A program made the position numbers and the translations under genes. A stretch of DNA of 18,058 nucleotides from Cerioporus squamosus (Eukaryota; Basidiomycota; Agaricomycetes; Polyporales; Polyporaceae): assembly GCA_022592435.1 (NCBI GenBank), contig JABYQS010000571.1, forward strand, positions 1 to 18,058, in the 5' to 3' direction. The notes beneath the pieces were generated by a model, which was not told the origin of the DNA, did not search any database, and was given only the letters and a program-made list of their open reading frames with translations. Positions 8,691 through 17,370 of the stretch are shown piece by piece (the stretch's first letter is position 1; each line of letters begins with the position of its first letter).

Positions 8691-9364
8691 TCCGTATTCT
8701 GCCCCATCCGCTGCGATAGTGCTGATGTTCGATGTGCTGTTAGACATGCATCGGAGAGAACTCCATTAGCTCTGGTGCGTTGCGCATCGTGGAAGAGCGC
8801 GCGGGTACGGAATTGTCGACGATCAACCTCGCTCCGGAGTCCGGTGCATCGCCGCCGGACCTGGGCGTGCTCAATGACGGTATAGCAGCGCCGAGCAACG
8901 AACTCGCCTTTTCATCAGGGAGAATTCCACCGACCGTCCTGTCACACTTGGTATCGGATGACAAGGAACCTCCGTGACAATCCGGCGCCAGAAGGACCCA
9001 GGATCACCGCCGCCGGTCAAATCGTACGTGCACTACTAGGGCCATCATTTCCTGGGATTCCGAGGAGGAGGAGGAGGAGGAGGCGAGACACCGTATTGGA
9101 CACCTAGTGATTTGCAAGTCCCGGCTCATCGAAAAGTAAGGGATCGTCAGCAGTTGCACTAGGCTCCTTGTTATAGTAGTCACCTAGCGTACCTTTGACA
9201 TCCACCTTCACTCCTGTTGGTCGCGTCGTAGCTCGGTGCACCGCGCCTGAAGCATTCAGGCCTCGAGGATGAGCTTGTTCAACTCAAGCTCGAGAGCTAG
9301 ACATCGGAGATCGGCGACAGCACTTCACCTGGTTTCCCTGCTGAAAATCCATGTAATCAGACTA
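8691..9364. other. Spacer between the two duplication copies, no gene recognised
   Basis: An ATG frame of 65 codons (8780-8977, +) and an antisense frame (8964-8740) are of unremarkable composition and match nothing I recognise. A (GAG)n microsatellite lies at 9062-9083. The block from 9085 to 9364 shows no coding signal. A TATATAAG at about 9389, just inside copy 2, could be a TATA box for a plus-strand transcript. Confidence 0.4.
9062..9083 (+). repeat. GAG trinucleotide microsatellite
   Basis: Seven uninterrupted GAG units with a trailing G, in a stretch without a coding frame. Confidence 0.85.
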
Positions 9365-10045
9365 GCGATGGTTGAGTGAGGAGGGCATATATAAGACTCA
9401 GTACTCAATTGCAGAGAGCAGAAGAACGGAGTCACGCACACAGGCACTGTCTTGGCAGCCAATCGCGGACAGCGAAGAATCATGCCGAAGGTGCCGCAAC
9501 GTAAGCGCCCGAAGTCTCCGCCGACCAGCGACAGAGTTCGCACTTAACCCCCATCTACCTCAGTCCTGCGCACGAGCGGAATTTCCTGACTGCTCTTGCT
9601 GGCCGCGGTATCTCCTTGAAGCGGAGGATTGAGATGTGGTATGTCGCTCGGATAACGGTGAGTGCAGTGCTAACAACTGCAGTCAGTCTGACTTTCGGGA
9701 GAGCCTGAGGCGTGCTACGGTGCTCCATAGATCGACAAGGGGGACATCTAGTGCGCATACATCGAGACTGAGGCTCTCTGCACAGACATCACTACGCGCT
9801 GCCATGACTTCCAACCCACCAGGCCCCCAACCAGGACCAGGAATTGAAGGCACGCCTGGTACCTGGATTTCGTCGCGCTCAGGCTCGTAACCTCGCCCTT
9901 TCGCGGATTCTTCCGGATCCTCCCAGGTAATGGATCCTTCGAAGCTGTACATGCAGCTCTTCTCCTGTCCCGCAACGTTCAATGTTGTCGCCAAGGGCCC
10001 CATAGCACAAATCGCGCAGGCGCAGGATACAACCTGACGTCACGG
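9365..10045. repeat. Diverged direct duplication, copy 2 (without the element)
   Basis: This copy holds the same ordered blocks as copy 1 but no foldback element, so it approximates the empty site. A 21-codon frame (ATG at 9482, MPKVPQRKRPKSPPTSDRVR plus Thr, then TAA) is basic and open here but broken by TAG in copy 1. A GTGAGT donor-like site follows at about 9658 in this copy and at about 7395 in copy 1. On the minus strand an open frame of 106 codons (10003-9683) includes 'GSITWEDPEESAKGRGYEPE'; only 'GYEP' can be matched to copy 1. The copies may be remnants of a gene, but I cannot say which. Confidence 0.6.
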
Positions 10046-11053
10046 TCGGCGCCAACGATGCTGCCCGGGCTCAACAGAGATACGCATCACACGAGCCTCT
10101 CGGGATTCAGGTGCGGGACTGCATGTGGAAGAGTCCATAGGTCGTACGAAAGGGCGACCAGTGACTCCCCGCTTTGATCGTGACCATGCATGGAGCGAAG
10201 TCCGACTCCGGACATCGTCAAGGATCGGTACCATCGCCAGGTTGCAGCTAAGTATCGCACAATCCTATGGAGGCACTCGCTTGGTACGCTGCCCAAAAAG
10301 ACAGTAGACAACTCGGGAGAAACATGCCATCGGAGAGCGGGGCGAGTGGGAGAAGACTCACGACCATCCGAGCTACGATCCGGCATCCGCAGCATTCGCG
10401 TCCTTCTGTGTACGGCGCTCGCGCCAGCCTCCTCCTTTGTAGTGGTCACCAGCTGTTCTGGCGGGAAGATCGGTTCATGTACAGGTCTTCCGTAGCCTGA
10501 GGTTCGCGCGCAGCAGGTGCTGGAAGACTACCGATCACGGTAAGTGTTGCACTGCCCGTGTACCTATCTGTGGCAACCTCGGAGCTAACGACACACGTTT
10601 TCTTGCAGACACCCATGGATGCGAAGCGAAATGCCTCGTGGAGGGTGCTCGGAGCTGTCAGAACGGTCTTTCCGACGGTGCTCGAAGCCAGTGGATGCTT
10701 CTCCGATAGGTCCGGAAGCCACCAGACCCGCTCGATGCTCGTAGCGCGGAGCGAGCGAGCTCCGACGGTGTATGGCACAAGTGCCTCCGTGCCTGCATGG
10801 GGGACTCTTACCGCAGGCGAGCTCGCTCGCGGTGGAGAAGGGAAGCTGAGGAAGTGCGGATGCCTCAGTGGCGTCCTGGACGTTCTCCGGTGCGGGGGAG
10901 ATGATGCCAGATATCGACGACGGGTGGCAAGATCCCACGTCGAGATTCTGATATTCCTGGATGGTCGGGACGGGTCGCTCTGATACACGCCCCAGGCGGG
11001 CAGAGCGTGAATATCGCTACTCGCGAACCTAGCTGCACAGGACACGGCGTTAT
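10046..11053. other. Region without a recognised gene, containing one strong intron signature
   Basis: Several frames of 60-199 codons overlap on both strands and none has a recognisable motif. The only structured signal is a plus-strand intron consensus at 10540-10608, which suggests a spliced transcript. If joined in the phase that leaves ACA CCC ATG after the acceptor, the downstream frame stays open to TGA at 10981-10983, but the product is not recognised. Confidence 0.35.
10540..10608 (+). other. Orphan intron with near-ideal splice signals
   Basis: A GTAAGT donor, a GCTAAC branch site at 10584-10589, a TTTTCTTG pyrimidine tract and a CAG acceptor give a 69-nt intron of the size seen in the accepted genes here. 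The flanking exons are not identified; the transcript may be a non-coding RNA or a lineage-specific protein. Confidence 0.5.
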
Positions 11054-11070
11054 GCGTGACTGTGTCACGC
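11054..11070. promoter_or_regulatory. Perfect 7-bp inverted repeat upstream of the copper-fist gene
   Basis: GCGTGAC-TGT-GTCACGC lies about 55 bp upstream of the TATA box of the copper-fist gene. Such a palindrome could bind a dimeric regulator. It does not match the TTTGCTC core bound by Mac1/Cuf1-type proteins. Confidence 0.3.
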
Positions 11071-11124
11071 GGACCGGCCCAGCCGAGTTTGGCCGTATTT
11101 GCGCGCGGTGGCGGCGCAGAGGGG

Positions 11125-11131
11125 ATAAATA
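11125..11131 (+). promoter_or_regulatory. TATA box (ATAAATA) of the copper-fist gene
   Basis: GGGATAAATAGC stands in GC-rich DNA about 35 bp before a CT-rich tract (11160-11180) that resembles a fungal transcription start region and about 65 bp before the first upstream ATG. Confidence 0.5.
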
Positions 11132-11189
11132 GCAGAGGGCGCGACGTGCGACGGGCCTAGTTTTTCTCCCTCTTTCCTCTATCTTGCTC

Positions 11190-11246
11190 ATGGTCGTTCT
11201 CACTGCGAAACAGCTCTCCTACGCCGCGCTCGCCATCTCCCAATAA
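11190..11246 (+). CDS. Upstream ORF in the leader of the copper-fist mRNA, 18 aa
   Basis: ATG GTC GTT ... CAA TAA encodes MVVLTAKQLSYAALAISQ and ends 86 nt before the main ATG at 11333. It lies between the presumed start region and the main start codon, so scanning ribosomes would meet it first. It could lower or condition translation of the main ORF. Whether it is translated depends on the true transcription start, which I cannot see. Confidence 0.4.
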   Translation: MVVLTAKQLSYAALAISQ

Positions 11247-11332
11247 CGCACGCTTGGCGTCGCGGGCGTGCAGCGCGCTCGGGGCGTTCTCTTCGAATCT
11301 CTCCACTTTCCGAACCGACCCTATCGACCGTC

Positions 11333-13350
11333 ATGGTGCGTGTGGGCCCTGCCTCCTCCAGAGGCTGGTGTCGTTGATTGCGCTGCTATTATACAGGTTT
11401 ACATCGCCGACAAGAAGTATGCTTGGTACGCGTCCATCTCGCCATGTCGTCATAGATATTACTGACGCCCGCCCTCGCTTGCAGCGAAACATGTATCAAA
11501 GGCCACCGCTCCTCGACCTGCAAGCACACAGACCGCCCGCTCTTCGAAATCAAGAAGAAGGGCAGACCCGTCACGCAGTGCGAACACTGCAGAGAATTGA
11601 GGAAAACACGTCAAATCCACGTCAAATGTGTCTGCGACAGCAAAGAAGCTGGGGAAGCGGTGTCGGCGTCCTCGAGTAAAGGTGTGTTAATGCATTCAAC
11701 GTGCCGTGCTTGGTTTCGTCTGACTTTCAAGGCTGCTTCGGTCGATTGCCCCTCAGGTGGAACAAAGGTCCCGGCCCGCGCCGCGTTTCCCAGCGGGCTT
11801 CCGGAGGAGCTCCTGGGAGCGTCGGTCGCGCCTCAGCCGCCCTTTTCCGAAGGCTCCGACTCAGACCACAGCAGTAAGTCGGTGCAGGCTCCCGTTGACG
11901 TGTTCTGACTGGCATCCTAGGCCCAGGCTGTTCGTGCAAAGACAGCGCGACGTGCACCTGCTGGACTCCGCGTACTCGCACCCAACCCGCCAAAGCCTCG
12001 GTGCGACGCAATTCTGAGACCAGACCCTCCTCCTCTCCTACCGGAGACACCATATCCCGTCCCGCAGCTCTGGTCGTCCAGGCTCATGCTGGAAACAATC
12101 GGCCCGTGCTTCCTAAGCCTCCCATCGAACGTCCAGCTTCCCCTCCTCGTACCTTGCACGACCCTTCTTCTGCTCAGACTGGTCGTCTTCCCAGTCATGG
12201 CCAGTCCTTCTACAGTCCCTATGGCCGCGCTTATGACTATTCCCGTGGTGCCGACTACTCGAGCATGAACGGGGCGTCTCCTGCCAGTCTGCAGAACATT
12301 CTCAACGACGCCTCGGGCCCAACTACTCCGTTCGGGCAATGGTCTGGTCTCGGAGTGGACAGTGCATTCTCTGGTTCTCCCATCACTCCGTCCACTTGCG
12401 GATGTGGGCCTTCCTGCGCGTGTCCTGGTTGCATCGAGCACCGAGGGCCCAACGCCGATACCGCCGCCGCCTGCGTCAATCCCGATACCTGCATCGCCTG
12501 CCTCGATTGTAACATAAACTCCCTCGCGGCTCTCGCGACGAACACCGCCCGGACGATGTACGATCCCTCACAGGCCCAGAACATAGACGACTGGCTTAGA
12601 CAGGTGTCGTCTCTCCCCCAGCTACCGGCCCCCGCCCTGCAGTCCCCTATTTATCCGTCCAGCGCCGGTCAACCTGATATCCGGTATGACTCCTCTATGA
12701 TACAGTCCTACGGCATGTGGAACGACGCCCAAAACCCATCGATGCCCAACGGGTTCTCCCCGACTATCGTCGAGGAGTGTTGTGGCGGGCGTTGCCAGTG
12801 CCCTCCGGGGTTCTGTACCTGCCCGGCGGACTGCTGCGGCTGCTGTCAAGGATGCTCATGCTCCGGCTGCGTGCACGGCGGCACGGTCGGATCTGGGCGC
12901 ACCCTGACGTTCGCTACCTCGGGCGAGCGGTCTCCGTGTTGTGGCGGAGGGCGTCAGGACCCATCCAGAGCTGCGCCTACCGCCGGTCCCAGTACTGGAA
13001 GAGCGAGCTTCTCCAGCCCATCCGCCGGTCCTTCAAGTTCGCGGTTCCCTAGCGGACAGTGGTTGGCGCCCACGTTGACGGTGCCCAGGAATCCGCTCAG
13101 TCGCGCTTCCTCGTCGTCGTCGAAGTCTTCCGGACAAGTCTCCGCCTCTTCCTCGTCGCCTGCCCCGTTAGGAGACGGGCGCGATCCTACCCAACGTCCT
13201 CGCGCTCCGGACCCCGCCGTCGGCGCCTGCTGTTCGTCGATGAGTAGCCTGAGCACGTCCTCGACGAATCCGACGTCACATCGTCCCGGAACGGACCATA
13301 ACGAATATCGGACCCCCAGTTCCAGTTCCAAGTACACGCGTCCTTTCTGA
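11333..13350 (+). CDS. Copper-fist transcription factor, 591 aa, five exons
   Basis: Exons 11333-11335, 11397-11425, 11485-11681, 11757-11873 and 11921-13350 give 1776 nt. The first exon is only the ATG. Residues 1-40 form a textbook copper fist: 'ADKKYACETCIKGHRSSTCK' with Zn ligands Cys11, Cys14, Cys23 and His25 (C-x2-C-x8-C-x-H), a KGHR motif (16-19) and GRP (37-39) for minor-groove contact. Then comes 'TQCEHCRELRKTRQ' and 'HVKCVC'. Cys clusters follow: C-x-C-x5-C-x-C at 119-129, 'CGCGPSCACPGC' at 275-286, 'CVNPDTCIACLDC' at 300-312 and a dense one at 402-432 ('CCGGRCQCPPGFCTCPADCC' onward); such clusters bind Cu(I) in Mac1/Cuf1-type proteins. The tail is Ser/Pro-rich. Expected role: nuclear copper-dependent activator of copper uptake or detoxification genes; which one cannot be read from sequence. 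Intron 3 (75 nt) is in frame and stop-free, so retention would add 25 residues. Confidence 0.93.
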
Positions 13351-14307
13351 GCTGAGGGGGAGTCTTATATCGTGTGTTCCCATAACCCATATGCATATGC
13401 GTTCAGTATCATCAGTCTCTAGTCCCTTCCGCCATCCTTCTTCTCCTCAGAATTGCTCCCGTGTACTTCTACTCTCCCAGCCTGGTAGACGCGAGTTCGC
13501 GATCTGCGCTGTTGGGCTTCTGCTTCTGCTGCTAGCTATTGTCGGCGCCACTTGCTGCTGCTGCTTCTATACGTGCCACAGCCCGACGACCCCCCGAGGC
13601 GTTCCGCTTCTTGTGCTACTTTTATCCCCAGACCAGAAGCCAGACCGTCCGTGTGTGTGTGTAGATGCGAATGCGATCGTGTCGGTTCTTCATCATCTTA
13701 TCCACGAGGACTGTACTGGGCGTGCCTGGTATTGGTCTCGCCTTTGCCTTCGCCTTCAATTGGTTCTGACAGTGATTCGGCGGGGTCGTCAACGTCGAAG
13801 TGTTCGATTGCATTGCTAGTATCGGGTGCGTGCATCCTCCTGCGAAGAATAACTGACGCGTTCCAGCTTCCAGGCACCAGTACATCGCTCCGGATCGATG
13901 CTGTTTCCAGCAGGCCTGTCCCTGTTCAGGCTTCAGGGAGGGCATCTCAAGAGGACGGTATGTTTCCTGAATCACTATCTAGCCACCGGCGGCAGTCTGA
14001 CTATCTCGATTGCATTCCTATAGCGCTCTGGTACGCCCCGCACGACCGCTTCATGTCGTGCAAATCCCTGTATACTGTATGTTGGGTTTTCGAGAGTGTG
14101 CCAGATGCATATGGCCACACGCGGTACGACATCATCGTCCTGTCTCCGATGCGCTCACCCTGTATGGCGGCGGGCGCGTTCGGGAGGCGAGCTCTTCTCA
14201 CAGTCCCAGTCTCGCTGTTATGGCTCCGAGCCCACGCGGCCTCCTCGCGGTTCCGCTGGCCATGATACACGTTGCGCCTCATCCTTACCTCCCACCTCCA
14301 TCCATCC
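13351..14307. other. Intergenic region, no gene supported
   Basis: This holds the 3' UTR of the copper-fist gene and the promoter of the kinase-like gene. A plus-strand frame stays open for about 237 codons (13552-14265), but it is Ser/Arg/Cys/Pro-rich with no motif, and competing frames of 123-143 codons overlap it. CTGCTG and GTGTGTGT runs near 13545-13565 and 13650-13660 explain part of the openness. Confidence 0.45.
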
Positions 14308-15408
14308 ATGTTCGACCAGCATTCCTCGTTCGTCTCTTTGTACTACCCCGTTACCGCGCCGTGTGCCAGCGAGTCGCCTGACAACACAAAGCATGTCGTG
14401 CTCTTGCCTGATGCCAGTGTCTGCGACCCGCCGAAGGAGTACAGATGCAACCTTCGAGCAACGCTCACCCGCGTCGTCCGGATTAAACACGGATTCTTGC
14501 CTGTCTACCAGGCGGATATCATCCTGATATCACCCGACGGACAACCCTTGGAACGTAGCCGAACCGCAGTTGTCTGCAAGCACGCTCAAGGCGAGACCGC
14601 TGTTAAATTCCTCCAGCGCGACGCGAGGATCTACCAGAGGTTGAAGCATATCCAGGGAGAAGGGATCCCGAAAGTCATAGGCTACTACACCGGGGCGAGT
14701 CCTCAGTTGCCAGGCGGCCTCCCAGATCCCTGCGCCGCGCTGGTAATGGAGGACTGCGGCCAGCGATTGCTGGTAGCAATCTCCGACACTCCCCTGTACT
14801 TCCGGCGAGTGTTATGCTCGTATCATACCACCGCAACTCTGCTCACTTGGCGTCATCTGAAGGATTCTCGTTGGAAAGATCATGATGAAGATACACCAGG
14901 CAGGCGTGTGGTATGGCGACTTCACAACAACGAACATTGTTGCCGTTTTACGACACGGACGCGCTGTCCCCACGATCGTCGACTTTGGTGACGCAAATAC
15001 ATACCATAAGCAGTGCCGCTGGGAGTACTCCGCCGATGGGGAGGATATACCTCCCGCCGACGAACACGACGGGTACCACTGCAATGAACTTAGAGACATC
15101 TGCAACGACCTCGAGCTATGGAACCCAGGTATGGTTTGGCAAGAATTCGTCGTCCAATATGTGTTGCTGAAAGCGTTTCTGTAGCTTATCTCAAGATCGA
15201 CGATCGATTCTACCCTGCTGATGTGGCGGACACTCCGGAGAAGCTGCTTAGAGCGGCTGAGGTGCAGCGGAAGGATGTAAATGCCCCGATGTCACTGATC
15301 ACCGCGCTTGATGCAATGCAATCAATGAAGGAGCGAATCAGGAGGAGGAGGTGCTGGGAGGAGGCGGAGAGGAAACGCACCACTGCCCCTTCCGGTTCTG
15401 AGGCGTAG
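14308..15408 (+). CDS. Kinase-like protein (fungal expanded family), 330 aa, three exons
   Basis: Exons 14308-14810, 14863-15128 and 15185-15408 give 993 nt in one frame; the introns are 52 and 56 nt. Kinase landmarks in order: 'TAVVCKHAQGE' with Lys91 as the likely ATP-anchoring Lys, 'DARIYQRLKHIQGEGIPKVI' (helix C region), 'CAALVMEDCG' (hinge, 142-151), 'IHQAGVWYGDFTTTNIV' with Asp187 and Asn192 in the catalytic loop, and 'TIVDFGDA' with Asp208 as the metal-binding Asp. HRD is replaced by YGD, as in aminoglycoside-phosphotransferase/kinase-like proteins. After 'DICNDLELWNP' there is only a short Arg/Glu-rich tail, so most of a classical C-lobe is missing. The glycine loop is not evident. 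The key residues are intact, so activity is possible; the substrate is unknown. The start is the first ATG of the frame; an upstream exon cannot be excluded. Relics of the same family lie at 209-1124 and 4449-5275. Confidence 0.8.
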
Positions 15409-16119
15409 AACTGACCTGGATGCTTCCTCGGGACCTCGCGGTCGTTCTCTGTCTGGTGATGTCGGCTCGCCGAGATCCTTCGAGGATATTTAGCCTACTT
15501 GTTCCTGACAGATGTCGTTTCGAGCGGGTTTGACATGTGCCACGAGCAGTGTAGGAGCTTCTTATAGAGACATTAGTACGGCGTCGAGATCGCTTTAGAC
15601 GGACTGATATGGCTTGACACAGATATTGTTCGAGACTCTGGAACACGCCCTGCCAAGTACGGTGAGTCGTGGTCTTAACATAAAACAGTAACGCACCACT
15701 TCATTCTCGTCCGAAGACCACCACCAGCGCGGCTCAACATCCTTGCCCATGTTGCCCTCGTTCATCGCAGCATGTATGATGGCCTTCCCCTTCTCGAACT
15801 TGTTCCCCAGCAGTGCCGGCATCGCAGTGTGTTCCTCGAAGGTCTGATTCGACCACAGAACGAGCATGCTGTCGTACTCGAACGTGAACGGACGTCCCAG
15901 CTCGAGGTGCAGCCCGGTCGCCTTGACGAGCTGTGAGATGACCATCATGGCGGCAATGATGCAGTACGAAGGCATCTGGGACTCGTCTTTCAGGTCGTCG
16001 TCGGTGAGCTCGGATAAGTGGAACTTCTCAATGCCTCCGAACGCCGCTCGGTTGTAATCGGTCGTGGTACAGACAAGGTCGTGGCATTGACCTGAGTCGA
16101 CGCGCGTCGCGCAAAACAT
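15338..16119 (-). CDS. Unrecognised fungal protein, paralogue B, 5' part doubtful
   Basis: Exons 16119-15697 and 15649-15338 are joined by a 47-nt GTGCGT...GGCAG intron and give 244 aa. The core matches paralogue A: 'YNRAAFGGIEKFHLSELTDD', 'LVKATGLHLELGRPFTFEYD', 'MLVLWSN', 'MPALLGNKFEKGKAIIHAA', 'PRWWWS', then GVFQSLE directly after the intron, as in A. The function is unknown; no catalytic motif is seen. Upstream of the chosen ATG, 16120-16438 holds fragments like A's N-terminus ('MNRKP' against 'MNNRKP') out of frame, so B may have lost its start and be a pseudogene or a truncated gene. Where A has TGA after GVFESLE, B has CAA and runs on about 97 basic, Ser/Arg-rich codons, so its last 71 bp overlap the 3' coding end of the convergent kinase-like gene. 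Confidence 0.55.
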
Positions 16120-16598
16120 ACACGGACATCATCTCATTCAACGTAGACTCTTCACGGATGATGCATGGAGCGTGAATAGGCACAGATGGAGGCATCAGCT
16201 CTCCAGTCTTTGCAAGCAAGCATGTGTGGGCGAGCTCGAGCCCGGCCGAGCGCACGACGTGTCCACTGACACGAGACGCGACCGACGACCACTGGAGCGC
16301 CAACGGAACTAGGGGCCTAGGGGAGTTCTGCACTAATCTCGCGAACGATGCGTGAGCGCGGTGAGGAGGCGCGATTAGACGACGACTTGAGCCGGAGGCA
16401 CCGACGGGCTTCCTATTCATGGCGTAGGAACTTACCATATACCCTTAAAGAGGCTGAAACTCAAGATAGCTGTTCGCCGGACGAGATTGGCCAGTGCGAA
16501 GAAGGAGAGATCCTATGATACAGAAAGTCGTACAGTATATCCGCATATTGATAGATATCCACCTTGAGGAGCCGGTCTGAAGCGACTCCACTGAAAGC
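16120..16598 (-). other. Spacer with relics of the 5' part of paralogue B
   Basis: On the minus strand, a short 'MNRKP' segment starting near 16422 and a 'LNEMMSVYV' segment near 16140 resemble the N-terminal part of paralogue A ('MNNRKP', 'FNQNDMIYY') but are not joined in one frame. The 16440-16598 part is AT-richer and probably contains the 3' UTR of A and the promoter of B. Confidence 0.35.
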
Positions 16599-17370
16599 TC
16601 ACTCCAGGCTCTCGAACACACCCTGTAAAGCACGGTCAACAATGAAACCAAGGCGGCGACGATATAAGCGTACCACATCATTGCCATTCCACGACCACCA
16701 CCAGCGTAATTGGACCTTCTTTCCCGCGTTGATCTCCCTTAACGCAGCTTCTATGATGGTCTTCCCCTTCTCAAAGGTCCCAAGCATGGCAGGAACCGCG
16801 GAGTACTCCTCGAAGCTGTGGTTTGACCACAGGACGAGCATGTTGTCGTACTCGAACGTGAACGGACGTCCCAGCTCGAGGTGCAGTCCCGTCGCTTTGA
16901 TGAGCCGACGAAGGACCAAGTGGGTCGCAATCCGGGCGAATGAGAGCATCCTGGGGTCGTTCTTCAGGTCGCCGTCGGGGAGCTGGTCGAAGTGAAATTC
17001 GTCGACGCCTCCCCACGCCGCTCGATTGTTCTCTGTGGTGTGGTAGACAAGAGAGTGGCGTTTGGCATAGTAGATCATGTCGTTCTGGTTGAACGGCCAT
17101 CCGTAGAGCAAGTAGGGAACGCGGTTGCCGCTACTGGCGAGGAGACGTGACGGAATGCTCTTGCGAGGTTTACGATTGTTCATCAGGCGTTGCCACTTCT
17201 GAGACTATGGTCAACAATCTTCACACTACAGTAAAAGGACCACGTACAGCATCCTGCGCTTTCAATGCCGCCTCTGTGTACCGGTACTCAGGTTGGTCCG
17301 GATCGGACGTCGGGTCAACCTCGGTCTCCAAGAGGTACTGCGAACCTTCCCAAAGTGCTGGATCGTCCAT
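16599..17370 (-). CDS. Unrecognised fungal protein, paralogue A, 225 aa, three exons
   Basis: Exons 17370-17248, 17204-16674 and 16622-16599 give 678 nt; introns are 43 and 51 nt. It starts MDDPALWEGSQYL, and exon 1 ends in 'ALKAQDA'. Exon 2 opens 'SQKWQRLMNNRKP' and carries the conserved core 'LIKATGLHLELGRPFTFEYD' (about 142-161), 'MLVLWSN', 'PAMLGTFEKGKTIIEAALRE' and 'RWWWS' (208-212). The last exon is GVFESLE. There is no signal peptide, clear membrane segment or known catalytic signature; the basic 'NNRKPRKSIPSR' stretch may be a nuclear signal. I do not recognise the family. It is a tandem paralogue of the gene at 15338-16119. Intron 2 is a multiple of three and stop-free, so retention would give a product 17 residues longer with the same end. 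Shared intron position and GVF.SLE in B support the model. Confidence 0.7.

Noticed and set aside
10446..11045. 199-codon minus-strand frame
   Set aside because: It lies opposite the orphan plus-strand intron and open exon and shows no motif or start context.
11917..12441. 174-codon minus-strand frame opposite the copper-fist gene
   Set aside because: It is a shadow of the Ser/Pro-rich coding strand; the plus-strand reading has a clear domain and splice structure.
13552..14265. 237-codon plus-strand frame between the copper-fist and kinase-like genes
   Set aside because: Low-complexity composition driven by CTG and GT repeats, no motif, several rival frames and no clear start or splice context.
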